Below are positions 28,467 to 38,337 of a stretch of DNA of 64,000 nucleotides, one piece after another. The stretch's first letter is position 1. Every line of letters begins with the position of its first letter. Origin of the DNA: Pseudidiomarina taiwanensis (GTDB taxonomy: Bacteria; Pseudomonadota; Gammaproteobacteria; Enterobacterales; Alteromonadaceae); the NCBI RefSeq assembly GCF_003987435.1, contig NZ_PIQG01000002.1:434001-498000 (forward strand), in the 5' to 3' direction. A program made the position numbers and the translations under genes. Below the pieces are notes generated by a model. The model saw only the letters and a program-made list of their open reading frames with translations, ran no database searches and was not told where the DNA came from.

Positions 28467-30468
28467 GTTTCACCTCTATTAGATATTGCTCAGGGTCAAA
28501 ATGCTCAACCCCATTGTCCGTTAATTGGGTTTTTAGGGTTTTAAGTTTTTTATCATTGTGCGCAAGCCAGTCGGCACTTTTCTTTGGCTTTTGACTACTC
28601 ATTTGCTGCTCAGCGTTTTTGCGAGCAATTGCCGTGAGTGCATATTGCCGCTTTAAGTCTTCTAATCGACCAGCGTCGCCTTTCGCCCATACATAATCCT
28701 TGCAGTCTGCTGAGCATTGCAAATGACGCTCACAAGGTGTTTGCGAGAAATTATGAATACAAATACCAGTACCTACATCATGCACCGCCTGCACCCTTGC
28801 TTTGAGAAAAGCATCCTGAACATCAACCGGAATTGCTTGAATCTGCTCTGCTATTTGTCCTCCGACGAGCCCTTTCTTGATATCTTGGCGCAGCATAAGC
28901 GCTCGCTTTTCTCGAGACGTATGCTGATACGCTTTTGTGTCACGTGGATTCGTTCTACCAAACCATTCGGTCTGCAGCAGATCACTCAGACCTCCTTCAT
29001 CAAGTAAGGTATTGAGAGTGTGTCGAAAATGATGACTGGTGAAATCCACCTCGACGCTAGCAGATGCATATTCTGCGGCGAGGTCAGGAAAATAACGAAG
29101 GAATGTCGAAAACATTGACTGACTGCAACTGGTAGCAAGCCAATGAGCATAAGTTCCACTCGAAAGGCCGAGCGGACGGAGAAATAGTAAATCCTTCAGG
29201 TAAAATTCTTTACCAAATTGATCTGTATGAATGGCTGATAGACAGGCGTCTGAAAAATCACGAGCGCAGTATTTTTTCAAACCTTCCTTAGTTGTGAAAT
29301 GAATTGGATTTCGTGGGCGTTTTCCTTGTTTGGTTAACGCATCGATGTCTGGCCAAGCGAGGTTTTGATTGCGAAGCCAACCCGTTGAAATTAATGCTGC
29401 GTCACTAATCCCCAATTCCTTTAGATCGCTAGCATAGAGCCGCTGTTCACTCGGAACTCGCTCCAAAAAGCGCAAATCCGGCCCGTGGGTTTTATGCATC
29501 TCTTCTGCCGTCTCGCGAGCCGCGGTGGTGAGCACCGCTAATTCGTTAAGCACTTCATCAACGATAGGTTTAACCTCTGACGGTAGGTACAATTTGCGTT
29601 TCGGAGTGAATACATCCCCTCGGCTTGCTTTACGCGGGAAGTACTCGATATAACCGTTCCCTTCGTCATCAACAGATAGTGTTTGATTTGGTAAAAATGA
29701 AACCTCACTAAATCTTCGACCCGTGCACGCAAGCAAAGTCAGTAACAAAACATACAGCCGGTATTTATGACTTTTTGGTACATTCTGATAAAGCTCTCCA
29801 ATTACACGAAATACACTTGGAGCAACCAGCTTGTCCGTTTTGGTCTCAAGAACCTGTGGATCGTCAAGCCGTTTGTGGCTTAAACCGCCGGTGCTCGCTG
29901 GGCGCTTCATTCTCACGTATTTAAATTGCAAAAGAACCCTGCATAAACCGTTGGCATCGCAGTGTGCTGCGAACTCTGCAATATGTTTATGGAGGTTATA
30001 TGCCGTCGTCTCGCGGTAATGTTTTGAAATTAACGTGCATGCATTATCAAGCGCTTCGGGAGTCAGGTTGAGTAGTTTCTGGCCCAGTTGTGTTGCAGCC
30101 GCAGCAACATAACCGACAGCCGTTATGAAATTACGCTGATTGGGCGTTGACTGATTCTTTCTATGAAATCTTAAAACGAATAATGCCTTACAAACTTCAC
30201 TCCAACTATCCACTAGAGGCTCGGCGCCTAATTTTGGTGATAGGGCAAACGCAAAAGATGCAACTTTGATATTTTTCCCAGTCAGCTTCACAAGTCGACC
30301 AGATGTTATGTTCCAAATCGGTTCATGCCATTTAACCGACTCGAAACCATCTAACTTCAAAAGCTGGGCTTTGCTGACTAGGGCTTGTAAATTCACATTC
30401 CGATCGCGTTCTAAACGATCGATAAAGGGTATAACTTTAGCTTTGCGTTGGGAGCGACCATCAGACAT
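28459..30468 (-). CDS. ginC: Tyrosine recombinase, third of the integrase operon (GinC-like)
   Basis: A 669-aa site-specific recombinase. The catalytic domain has arginine I in LACTGRRFSEVSFL, the HxxRH box in SHHFRHTLNTLL, a W-F-G-R segment in place of the usual LGH, and the nucleophile tyrosine at about residue 514 (DTKAYQHTS). A C-terminal cysteine cluster (C570, C579, C585, C589) suggests a zinc-binding module absent from ordinary phage integrases. It overlaps its upstream and downstream neighbours by 8 bp each. Of the three recombinases it retains the most canonical active site. Confidence 0.82.
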   Translation of the reverse strand: MSDGRSQRKAKVIPFIDRLERDRNVNLQALVSKAQLLKLDGFESVKWHEPIWNITSGRLVKLTGKNIKVASFAFALSPKLGAEPLVDSWSEVCKALFVLRFHRKNQSTPNQRNFITAVGYVAAAATQLGQKLLNLTPEALDNACTLISKHYRETTAYNLHKHIAEFAAHCDANGLCRVLLQFKYVRMKRPASTGGLSHKRLDDPQVLETKTDKLVAPSVFRVIGELYQNVPKSHKYRLYVLLLTLLACTGRRFSEVSFLPNQTLSVDDEGNGYIEYFPRKASRGDVFTPKRKLYLPSEVKPIVDEVLNELAVLTTAARETAEEMHKTHGPDLRFLERVPSEQRLYASDLKELGISDAALISTGWLRNQNLAWPDIDALTKQGKRPRNPIHFTTKEGLKKYCARDFSDACLSAIHTDQFGKEFYLKDLLFLRPLGLSSGTYAHWLATSCSQSMFSTFLRYFPDLAAEYASASVEVDFTSHHFRHTLNTLLDEGGLSDLLQTEWFGRTNPRDTKAYQHTSREKRALMLRQDIKKGLVGGQIAEQIQAIPVDVQDAFLKARVQAVHDVGTGICIHNFSQTPCERHLQCSADCKDYVWAKGDAGRLEDLKRQYALTAIARKNAEQQMSSQKPKKSADWLAHNDKKLKTLKTQLTDNGVEHFDPEQYLIEVKHG

Positions 30469-32050
30469 TCTCTTGGCCCTCTTCGCAAATTTTCACAACT
30501 TGTGCTACCGCCGATATCACTTCGTCGAGTTGAATCCCTAGGCGAGCATTCTCGTATTTTTCAAGTCGCTCTTTCCGACTCGCCAATAGGCAATCCAACA
30601 CCTGCTCATGATCGGCATGTCGATAGGGCTGAAATTTAGGGCATAAATAGCAAGAATATGGCGGGTCGAGGTGGCAAACGCTAGATTCTCCGCATACTCC
30701 GATATCGGACTGAACCGTCGGATTTTGTTCGTCAACAAAGATTAGGTGCTTGTCGTCACGATCACCATTGATCGCCTCCATATCGCTATCGACGACTTTC
30801 CCTTTGAAAAAGTTTAAGTAATTCGAAAAGGCTTTTGTGGTTGCCTTATCAAGGTGCTCGACAATTCTGCCAGCCATTTCAAAATAGACCTGCACATGCT
30901 GGGTATCCGTATGATCGAGAATCCTCGCCAGCTCACGCTTGCTAATTCCCTCAGCGGCCAATCCTGTGGCCAGCGTATACCGCAGTCTTCGAGGGGTAAT
31001 ATGTAGAAGCGCACCTGTAACGGGTGAAATGATATTATGACGCCGCACAAAGGCATTGAGTAAGTGCGATATATCTCTGCTTGTAAAGTTAAATGCGTTA
31101 TCAATATCGCCCGATAAAACTGCTGCTCTATTTCCATTTTTATTAATCAGGAGTGGTCGCTCTTCCGGTTTTATGAAAGCCTTACCCGCGACTCTCAGTG
31201 GTACTGCTTGGTTAAGTTCGATTAGTTGTTCAACCATAGCTCCGAAATACGGATCAAGGTACTCATCAAGAAGATCGTCCCTCGGATTCACAAATCGCTT
31301 TTTAATTCTTGGCATACGAATGATGTAGCAAGGATCTTCGTGATTCGATGTAAGCCGAAACAAATCGGACTCTCGCAAAAAAGTTAAGTTAGCCGGATTT
31401 CGACCAAAAGCTATAGAAAGAGCAACCACGACTTTTTGTTGCAAACATTCGAAAGATTTATCTTCATCGGATCTGAGGGCATTGATAAGAAGAGGGAGCT
31501 CCAAGCTTTTATGGAGAGGCCCGCTCTCTGGATCTTCCATTCGTACAGCCTCACCTTTTGGATTTCCCGGCAGTTCGATGGCCTCAAGCTCTTGCGCATA
31601 CACTTCTGAGAATACCGTATCTGGTAAGTTTTCAGCACACCAAAGATACCACTGTATGGGTCTGTACATCGCCCATAGCCGCTTACGCTTACGTGCGCGA
31701 TTGATGGCGCTTTCAAATAAACTAATTAGATATGAATCAATATCAGAGTCAGAGTCAGAGGTATCAGATTCCCAATGCCTTAAGACTTCCCTCCAAATAT
31801 CCTGATAAGCTGCATAACCCGCATGTGTTGATATTCTTCGAACCCGATCAGCGATATGAATTTTCAGTGCTACTTTTACCTGACTATTGACTATCTTCTC
31901 AAAATTTAAAGTTGTGTGATCGCTTGCAGAATAAGGTAAGAACCAAACATCCCCAGAAATATTTACTTCCTTTCCTTCACGAGTGATTAAAGACTTTTGT
32001 CCAGGCGGGTTCTGACTATCTTCGGTTGTGTTCAATAACGCTAATTCCAT
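30461..32050 (-). CDS. ginB: Tyrosine recombinase, second of the integrase operon (GinB-like)
   Basis: A 529-aa protein with a recognisable tyrosine-recombinase catalytic fold. The first arginine region is divergent (AFGRNPANLTFL). Box II reads RRLRYTLAT, with R and Y where H residues are usual. LDHTDTQHVQVYF supplies the late histidine and the tyrosine at about 389. A C-terminal cysteine cluster (C453, C459, C467, C470) suggests zinc binding. The start ATG overlaps the stop of the first recombinase by 1 base (TAATG) and the end overlaps the next by 8 bp. Recombinases that act as a set often have one member with an altered active site. Confidence 0.82.
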   Translation of the reverse strand: MELALLNTTEDSQNPPGQKSLITREGKEVNISGDVWFLPYSASDHTTLNFEKIVNSQVKVALKIHIADRVRRISTHAGYAAYQDIWREVLRHWESDTSDSDSDIDSYLISLFESAINRARKRKRLWAMYRPIQWYLWCAENLPDTVFSEVYAQELEAIELPGNPKGEAVRMEDPESGPLHKSLELPLLINALRSDEDKSFECLQQKVVVALSIAFGRNPANLTFLRESDLFRLTSNHEDPCYIIRMPRIKKRFVNPRDDLLDEYLDPYFGAMVEQLIELNQAVPLRVAGKAFIKPEERPLLINKNGNRAAVLSGDIDNAFNFTSRDISHLLNAFVRRHNIISPVTGALLHITPRRLRYTLATGLAAEGISKRELARILDHTDTQHVQVYFEMAGRIVEHLDKATTKAFSNYLNFFKGKVVDSDMEAINGDRDDKHLIFVDEQNPTVQSDIGVCGESSVCHLDPPYSCYLCPKFQPYRHADHEQVLDCLLASRKERLEKYENARLGIQLDEVISAVAQVVKICEEGQENV

Positions 32051-33228
32051 TAGAGTTTACTCCCTGAAATAACTGCAGCCTGATACTGTTTTAGCGACTT
32101 GATTGCCTGTTGTTCGATTTCTTGGGCTATGTAAGTATCTTGGGACGCTAAACTACTGTCGCCTCTCAACAACGCCAAAGCTTCTCTTCGTCTTTGTTCA
32201 TCCATGCCGGCTCTGCGCAATGCTCTTTCAATACGGGAGGAGAATGTATGCCTAAGAGACTTGGCGGTTAAGTTTTCAGGCAAGTGCTCTGCATATTGCG
32301 CGCGAAGAAGCTGAAAAAACTGGGTAACTGAAGATTGTGACAAAGGAGCGCCTTCATCACTTAATATTAGATATTGTGATTCCACATCACTTTTGCTTTC
32401 GAGCTCCTCGCGCCAAGTGGTGACGTACTCATTTAATGCTACAGCAAACCGTCGATTATCGACTGGTATAACCCTTCCGTTTCGCTTAATTTGCGGTTTA
32501 GGTCGGCGTTTATCTGACAAGTCGGGTGGCCTACGTTCAACTTTAATAGAGGATATCGCCCCAACCTGAACGTCTTCTACTCTGAGACTAAGTAATTCAC
32601 CCGGCCTTAAGCCACAAAACAACATGAGCCCAACTGATACATAATTTCTGAATCTCACTGCCGAGTCACGCCCAAACGCATTCTCATTATCTGGGTCAAG
32701 TATCCCGAGCAAGAAGCCTACTTCGTTATCGTTTAAGCCTTTACGAACACTGGTTCGAGCTGGTGTAGCAGACATAAAGCTGCTATCAAGAATTTTTAGA
32801 ATGAACGTTTTCCGCTCTCTTAAACGCTCGTAATCGGAAGAGGACATCGATAACTGACTTGTCAACACATCCATACACCAACCAAAAAACTGGCGGACCG
32901 TTGTTAATCGCTGATTAAACGTGTTTGGTGATATAGCCTTTGCTCGACCACTAACCTTATCAACTCTTAAAGACTCTATTAAGCCACCTTTTAACTCTGC
33001 TTCATTAAATGAGTTTTGAGCTAGTAACTTTGTCGAGAGGTCGCAACCAGAAGCTTCTAACCAGTCATACAATACTGACAGCTCTCTCAGGTTCCTAACA
33101 AGAGTATTGGTGCTTAGAGCTCTTCTGGATAAAACGAATTCATTCGGCAATGTGACCGGCATACCATTTGCGTCCAGCATGATTGGTATTTGCTCGCCCG
33201 TTTTATGAGTCACAACTTTTACATGCAT
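32050..33228 (-). CDS. ginA: Tyrosine recombinase, first of the integrase operon (GinA-like)
   Basis: A 392-aa recombinase. A SAM-like core-binding domain covers about residues 25-145. The catalytic domain follows with arginine I in FCGLRPGELLSLRVEDV, box II in AKSLRHTFSSRI (lysine where the first histidine is usual) and the tyrosine at about 366 (DTYIAQE). AAGGACGG precedes the ATG. It is the promoter-proximal gene of a four-gene overlapping operon, and the region upstream holds TATAAT at about 33285-33290 on the minus strand as a likely -10. Three tandem recombinases plus a small partner define GInt islands; Tn554 and recombinase-in-trio elements are related alternatives with different gene sizes. 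Confidence 0.85.
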   Translation of the reverse strand: MHVKVVTHKTGEQIPIMLDANGMPVTLPNEFVLSRRALSTNTLVRNLRELSVLYDWLEASGCDLSTKLLAQNSFNEAELKGGLIESLRVDKVSGRAKAISPNTFNQRLTTVRQFFGWCMDVLTSQLSMSSSDYERLRERKTFILKILDSSFMSATPARTSVRKGLNDNEVGFLLGILDPDNENAFGRDSAVRFRNYVSVGLMLFCGLRPGELLSLRVEDVQVGAISSIKVERRPPDLSDKRRPKPQIKRNGRVIPVDNRRFAVALNEYVTTWREELESKSDVESQYLILSDEGAPLSQSSVTQFFQLLRAQYAEHLPENLTAKSLRHTFSSRIERALRRAGMDEQRRREALALLRGDSSLASQDTYIAQEIEQQAIKSLKQYQAAVISGSKL

Positions 33229-33277
33229 CGTGCCGTCCTTGTTTACAAAGCAATACCAGCCAAAACCCTATCTTCAC

Positions 33278-33289
33278 AAAATTTATATT
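33278..33289 (+). repeat. Candidate right attachment repeat of the island
   Basis: Second copy of AAAATTTATATT, about 50 bp upstream of the first recombinase and about 43 bp from the ssb terminator. Element length between the repeats would be about 7.4 kb. It overlaps the likely -10 of the recombinase operon, so integration state could alter that promoter. Confidence 0.45.
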
Positions 33290-33321
33290 ATACGATTTTA
33301 TATCGGTACAGCTGAAAGTCA

Positions 33322-33361
33322 AATAAAAAAAGCCCCTTATATGTTTACACACATAAAGGGC
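33322..33361 (-). terminator. Rho-independent terminator of ssb
   Basis: On the minus strand a 13-bp imperfect stem (GCCCTTTATGTGT with ACATATAAGGGGC) is followed by a run of seven T. It lies about 85 bp after the ssb stop and marks the chromosomal side of the island boundary. Confidence 0.85.
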
Positions 33362-33445
33362 GTCAAATTAAAAAATATTTTTATAAAACAGTATTGTTAG
33401 GAGTTTATTTAAGCCAAGCTCTTAACACTTATAGTTTTATATGAT

Positions 33446-33982
33446 TCAGAACGGGATATCATCATCAAATGAATCATCTGGCACAAATGGGTCAGGTTGC
33501 TGCGCCGCCTGCTGCTGCGGTGGACGGCTCTGCTGCTGATTCTTATTTTGATAACCGCCTTGTCCTTGCTGACCGCCACCTTGACCTTGGTAACCGCCTT
33601 GTTGCGGCGCTTGACCTTGATAGCCACCCTGCTGAGGGCCACCACGGCTGTCAAGCATCTGCATCTCGTTGATCACAATTTCGGTGGTGTAACGGTCTTG
33701 CCCGCTTTGGTCTTGCCACTTACGAGTTTGCAAACGACCTTCGACATACACTTTCGAGCCTTTCTTCAGATACTCACCGGCAATTTCAGCGAGACGACGG
33801 TAGGCCACGCAGCGGTGCCATTCGGTTTGCTCGCGCGGTTCACCGGTTTGTTTGTCTTTCCAAGTTTCACTGGTGGCAATCGATAAGTTTGCAATGGCCG
33901 TGTTATTTTGGGTGTAGCGAATCTCTGGATCTTGACCTAAATTTCCGATCAAGATCACTTTATTAATACCTCGACTGGCCAT
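33446..33982 (-). CDS. ssb: Single-stranded DNA-binding protein
   Basis: Tetrameric SSB for replication, recombination and repair. Residues 1-110 form the OB fold (begins [20 protein letters not shown]). Residues about 113-165 are a glycine- and glutamine-rich linker with repeated QQGGYQGQ units, and the acidic tip DDDIPF recruits partner proteins. It starts 27 bp after yajR on the same strand and probably shares its transcript. In Escherichia coli ssb is divergent from uvrA; here yajR has come between them, but the two repair genes are still close. Confidence 0.98.
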   Translation of the reverse strand: MASRGINKVILIGNLGQDPEIRYTQNNTAIANLSIATSETWKDKQTGEPREQTEWHRCVAYRRLAEIAGEYLKKGSKVYVEGRLQTRKWQDQSGQDRYTTEIVINEMQMLDSRGGPQQGGYQGQAPQQGGYQGQGGGQQGQGGYQNKNQQQSRPPQQQAAQQPDPFVPDDSFDDDIPF

Positions 33983-34009
33983 GCCTTCTCCTTTATCTCT
34001 TCTTATATG

Positions 34010-35389
34010 TTAGGCGTTCAATAACGCTGCAACGTCAGTTTCATTGTAATCAGATTTGTGGACTTTTAAATAAATTATTTGCTCGCTTGCCACATAGCGA
34101 ACTTCAGCGACTCCGGTGACTTCACGTAACTGCTGCAGAAGCGCCTCATTGATCTCAACATCGTTCACTTTGCGACTAATATTTTGCCACTCTGGCGGGG
34201 CTTGCATGCCGATGGTGAGCAACAGCCACAAGACTAGCAAAGCTGCACAAAAAATCCCAACTCCTATATTGCCGAATTGTTGGAGCAAAGAGCCCCCAGC
34301 GACTCCACCCACAAACGCACCGGCGAATTGCCAAGTGGCGTAGATACCACTGGCACTGCCCTTGCTACCGGCGGGTGCGAAGCGTGTTAACGAGGCCGGT
34401 AAGTTGGCTTCAAGATAATTAAAGCCGACAAAAAATAGCAAAATGGCGAACACTAGCCAGGTCCAACTCAGACTGAATAATCCGCTAGAGAAGACAGCTA
34501 AAACAGCGATCAATAATAACGAAATATTGATCCGGAAATAAAATGCTTGCGCGCGTTTTTTCTCAGTGCGAATGAGCATCGGCACCATAATGACAAACGA
34601 CAATAGCAGCACGGGGAGGTACAACCAAGCGTGGGCATCAATAGCTAGCCCGGCGTTGACAAGACGGGTTGGAACCACCACAAAAAACGCTGTAAGCATG
34701 GCATGGAGCACAAACACCCCAAGATTTAACCGCAACAATTGGCCATGCTTTAATAAACCCGACAGTTCACCTTTGACCGGCACCACATCGCCGCGGGCAG
34801 CGCGTACTTCAAATTTCGGGACACTTGCAATAAACAGCAGTAAGCCACTGGCTGCGGCAAGTGCAGTAAACCAAAATAGTCCCGCCATGCCTAAGTGATT
34901 TGCTAGAAATGGACCCAAAACTAAGGCCAAAGCAAAGGCCAAACCGATGCACATGCCGATCATGGCCATGACTTTAGCACGCTGTTGATCCCGAGAAATA
35001 TCCGCGGCGAGGGCCAAGATAGCGGCGGCAATGGCCCCCCCACCCTGCAGCGCGCGGCCGATGATAACGCCCGTTAATGTATCAGCAAGGGCCGCAATGA
35101 TACTCCCGGCGATGAAAATCAAAAGCCCAACAATAATAACTGGGCGTCGACCAATTCGATCCGATAGCATCCCCATCGGGATTTGTAATAGCGCCTGCGT
35201 CAGGCCATAGGCGCCAATCGCCACCCCGACTAGCATTGCCGAGTAATCAGGGTAGGCCTGCCCGTAGACAGCTAACACCGGCATGATCAAAAACAGCCCC
35301 AGCATACGTAATCCAAACACAGCAGCAAGCGCACCCGCGGCTTTGCGTTCAGTGGATGTGAGGCGATGATCAGAACTGGTTTTTGCCAT
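34010..35389 (-). CDS. yajR: MFS transporter YajR with C-terminal YAM domain
   Basis: Twelve-helix major facilitator protein, probably a proton-coupled exporter of unknown substrate. The motif A loop is present ([16 protein letters not shown]). After the last helix a soluble domain of about 65 residues follows (from about residue 395), with ferredoxin-like content ([19 protein letters not shown]), the YAM domain that distinguishes YajR from other drug exporters. At 459 aa it agrees with the family. It is divergent from uvrA. Confidence 0.9.
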   Translation of the reverse strand: MAKTSSDHRLTSTERKAAGALAAVFGLRMLGLFLIMPVLAVYGQAYPDYSAMLVGVAIGAYGLTQALLQIPMGMLSDRIGRRPVIIVGLLIFIAGSIIAALADTLTGVIIGRALQGGGAIAAAILALAADISRDQQRAKVMAMIGMCIGLAFALALVLGPFLANHLGMAGLFWFTALAAASGLLLFIASVPKFEVRAARGDVVPVKGELSGLLKHGQLLRLNLGVFVLHAMLTAFFVVVPTRLVNAGLAIDAHAWLYLPVLLLSFVIMVPMLIRTEKKRAQAFYFRINISLLLIAVLAVFSSGLFSLSWTWLVFAILLFFVGFNYLEANLPASLTRFAPAGSKGSASGIYATWQFAGAFVGGVAGGSLLQQFGNIGVGIFCAALLVLWLLLTIGMQAPPEWQNISRKVNDVEINEALLQQLREVTGVAEVRYVASEQIIYLKVHKSDYNETDVAALLNA

Positions 35390-35416
35390 ATCAAACCTAC
35401 TGCATTGAAAAAAGTG

Positions 35417-35432
35417 CTGGAGATTGTACCAG
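35417..35432 (+). promoter_or_regulatory. LexA-type SOS box upstream of uvrA
   Basis: CTG-N10-CAG (CTGGAGATTGTACCAG) matches the LexA consensus outer triplets. It lies 65 bp before the uvrA ATG and overlaps a possible -35 (TTGTAC), so LexA binding would block the promoter. uvrA is a classic SOS gene. Confidence 0.75.
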
Positions 35433-35454
35433 AACCAACAGGGTGTGCGATAAT
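35424..35454 (+). promoter_or_regulatory. uvrA promoter
   Basis: TTGTAC at 35424-35429 and GATAAT at 35449-35454, separated by 19 bp, with TGTGC before the -10. The long spacer suggests a modest promoter. The -35 is inside the SOS box. Confidence 0.5.
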
Positions 35455-35496
35455 GCCTGTTTGCATTTAATCCGCAGAAGTGAGAGACAAGACCCT

Positions 35497-38325
35497 ATGG
35501 ATAAAATTGAAGTTCGCGGTGCTCGTACGCATAACCTCAAAAACCTCAACTTAACGATTCCACGCGATAAATTAATCGTGATTACTGGGTTATCGGGCTC
35601 CGGCAAGTCTTCTCTCGCGTTTGATACCCTCTATGCGGAAGGACAACGCCGTTATGTCGAGTCACTCTCAGCCTATGCAAGGCAATTCCTGAGCTTGATG
35701 GAAAAGCCTGACGTTGATGGCATTGAAGGGCTGTCACCGGCGATCTCCATCGAGCAAAAGTCAACTTCTCACAACCCGCGCTCGACCGTTGGAACCATTA
35801 CCGAAATCTACGATTATCTGCGCTTGATGTTCGCCCGCGTAGGGGAACCGCGATGCCCTACTCACAACGTTGCACTTGCGGCACAAACTGTCTCGCAGAT
35901 GGTCGACCAAGTTCTGGCCCTGCCTGAAGGCGAAAAGTTGATGTTACTTGCGCCTATCGTGAAGGAGCGTAAAGGTGAACATATTAAAGTTCTTGAAAAC
36001 CTCGCCGCGCAAGGTTTCATTCGGGCGCGTATTGATGGCGAATTATGTGACCTAAGCGATCCGCCGACGCTTGAGCTGCACAAAAAGCATACCATCGAAG
36101 TGGTGGTCGACCGGATTAAAGTTCGTGAAGGGCTCGAATTACGCCTGGCTGAATCTTTTGAAACCGCACTGGAGCTCTCTGGTGGCACTGTGGTCGTGGC
36201 GCCAATGGACGCTGACAGTAAGCTCGAAAACATCGTCTTTTCAGCCAATTTTGCCTGTCCACATTGTGGTTACAGCATGCAAGAGCTCGAACCGCGGATG
36301 TTCTCGTTCAATAACCCAGCGGGAGCCTGCCAAGCTTGTGATGGCTTGGGTATTGAGCAATTTTTTGATCCACAACGGGTAGTCACGAATGCCGAGCTCA
36401 GTCTCACCGGCGGAGCGATTCGCGGCTGGGATAAACGCAATTTTTACTACTACCAAATGTTGCGCTCGTTAGCGAAACATTATGGGTTTGCGCTCGATAA
36501 GCCATTTGAGAGCTTAAGCGACGAACACCGCCAGATTATTTTATTTGGTAGCGGCAAAGACGAAATCGAATTCGTTTATTTAAACGACCGCGGTGACAAG
36601 GTCGTCCGCCGGCATCCATTCGAAGGCATCATTCCGAATATGCAGCGGCGCTATCGCGAGACTGACTCACAAGCAGTACGCGAAGAGCTCAGTAAATATT
36701 TAGCTTCGCAGCCATGTAAGAGCTGTGGTGGTGCTCGACTGCGTGAAGAAGCGCGGCATGTGTACGTCAATGACACCTCACTCCCGAAAGTCGTCGAGCT
36801 CTCGATTGGCGATGCGCTGGAGTTTTTCCAAACTTTGGAGCTTGCCGGGCAGCGGGCGAAAATTGCTGAAAAGATTCTGAAAGAAATTAATGACCGCTTG
36901 GGCTTTTTGGTCAATGTTGGCCTGAATTATTTAAGCCTTTCACGCAGCGCTGAAACGCTATCAGGCGGAGAAGCACAACGGATCCGATTGGCCAGCCAAA
37001 TTGGCGCTGGTTTAGTTGGGGTCATGTATGTCTTAGATGAACCTTCCATTGGCTTGCATCAGCGCGATAATGAACGCTTGTTAAGCACCCTGACTCATCT
37101 GCGCGATCTCGGTAATACGGTTATCGTCGTCGAGCATGACGAGGATGCGATTCGTGCCGCCGATCACGTGATCGATATTGGTCCAGGTGCTGGCGTACAC
37201 GGTGGCCAAGTCGTGGCCGAAGGGCACTATGAAGAAATCATGCAAGTCGAAGGTTCGCTTACCGGTGATTACTTGTCTGGCCGCAAAGAAATCGCAGTGC
37301 CGGCACTGCGGCATCAACCCGGTGAGCATTGGCTTGCGTTAAGCGGTGCTCGCGGTAATAACCTCAAAGACGTCGACTTACGCTTACCTATCGGCTTAAT
37401 GACCTGTGTAACCGGGGTCTCGGGCTCGGGTAAATCAACCTTGATCAACGATACCTTGTTCCGCATTGCTCACCATGAGCTTAATAATGCGACAGCGGTT
37501 GAACCGGCACCGTATCGTGAGATTGATGGAATGCAGTACCTCGACAAAGTGGTCGATATTGATCAATCGCCCATTGGCCGCACGCCACGCTCAAACCCGG
37601 CAACTTACACAGGTATTTTCACCCCTATTCGGGAACTGTTCTCTGCTACGGAAGAGGCGCGTTCGCGCGGCTACAAGCCTGGGCGCTTCAGCTTTAACGT
37701 GCGAGGCGGGCGTTGTGAAGCTTGTCAGGGCGATGGGGTAATTAAGGTCGAAATGCACTTCTTGCCTGATGTGTACGTGCCTTGCGATATTTGTAAAGGC
37801 AAGCGTTACAATCGCGAAACTCTTGAGATTAAGTACAAAGGCAAGAGCATCGATGAGGTTCTGCAAATGACCGTCGAAGATGCTCATGAGTTTTTCGCGC
37901 CAGTGCCGGCTATTGCGCGTAAATTACAAACTCTCATGGATGTTGGTCTAAGTTACATTCGTTTGGGTCAATCAGCGACAACCCTCTCAGGGGGTGAAGC
38001 GCAGCGAGTGAAGTTATCACGCGAGTTATCGAAACGAGACACCGGTAAAACGCTTTATATTTTGGACGAGCCGACCACAGGGTTGCACTTCCACGATATC
38101 CAACAGTTGCTGGTGGTATTACATCGCTTGCGGGATCATGGTAATACCATCGTTATTATCGAACACAATCTCGATGTGATAAAAACTGCCGATTGGATTG
38201 TTGACCTCGGCCCGGAAGGCGGTTCAGGTGGGGGTGAAATTTTGGTCAGTGGTGCGCCTGAAGAAATCGTTAAATGTGAGCGCTCACATACCGCACGCTT
38301 CCTAAAACCTATGCTTCATGGATAA
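35497..38325 (+). CDS. uvrA: Excinuclease ABC subunit A
   Basis: DNA damage sensor of nucleotide excision repair. The 942-aa protein has two ABC ATPase units: Walker [10 protein letters not shown] near the N-terminus and GVSGSGKST in the second half, each with an LSGGEAQR signature. Zinc fingers are seen at CPHC..CQAC and [17 protein letters not shown]. The start at 35497 ([16 protein letters not shown]) matches the family; the frame is open upstream into yajR but has no signal. SOS control is indicated by the box upstream. glsA follows after 12 bp. Confidence 0.98.
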   Translation: MDKIEVRGARTHNLKNLNLTIPRDKLIVITGLSGSGKSSLAFDTLYAEGQRRYVESLSAYARQFLSLMEKPDVDGIEGLSPAISIEQKSTSHNPRSTVGTITEIYDYLRLMFARVGEPRCPTHNVALAAQTVSQMVDQVLALPEGEKLMLLAPIVKERKGEHIKVLENLAAQGFIRARIDGELCDLSDPPTLELHKKHTIEVVVDRIKVREGLELRLAESFETALELSGGTVVVAPMDADSKLENIVFSANFACPHCGYSMQELEPRMFSFNNPAGACQACDGLGIEQFFDPQRVVTNAELSLTGGAIRGWDKRNFYYYQMLRSLAKHYGFALDKPFESLSDEHRQIILFGSGKDEIEFVYLNDRGDKVVRRHPFEGIIPNMQRRYRETDSQAVREELSKYLASQPCKSCGGARLREEARHVYVNDTSLPKVVELSIGDALEFFQTLELAGQRAKIAEKILKEINDRLGFLVNVGLNYLSLSRSAETLSGGEAQRIRLASQIGAGLVGVMYVLDEPSIGLHQRDNERLLSTLTHLRDLGNTVIVVEHDEDAIRAADHVIDIGPGAGVHGGQVVAEGHYEEIMQVEGSLTGDYLSGRKEIAVPALRHQPGEHWLALSGARGNNLKDVDLRLPIGLMTCVTGVSGSGKSTLINDTLFRIAHHELNNATAVEPAPYREIDGMQYLDKVVDIDQSPIGRTPRSNPATYTGIFTPIRELFSATEEARSRGYKPGRFSFNVRGGRCEACQGDGVIKVEMHFLPDVYVPCDICKGKRYNRETLEIKYKGKSIDEVLQMTVEDAHEFFAPVPAIARKLQTLMDVGLSYIRLGQSATTLSGGEAQRVKLSRELSKRDTGKTLYILDEPTTGLHFHDIQQLLVVLHRLRDHGNTIVIIEHNLDVIKTADWIVDLGPEGGSGGGEILVSGAPEEIVKCERSHTARFLKPMLHG

Positions 38326-38337
38326 GTTAAAGCTGCT

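Noticed and set aside
27990-33228. Recombinase operon as part of a prophage or an ICE
   Set aside because: There are no phage structural, replication, relaxase or conjugation genes; the whole element has one cargo gene.
27990-33228. Recombinase operon as a Tn554-type transposon or a recombinase-in-trio element
   Set aside because: Tn554 has two tyrosine recombinases plus TnpC, and trio elements lack the fourth small gene. Three recombinases of 392, 529 and 669 aa plus a 158-aa protein fit GInt better, though the families are related and a search would be needed to settle it.
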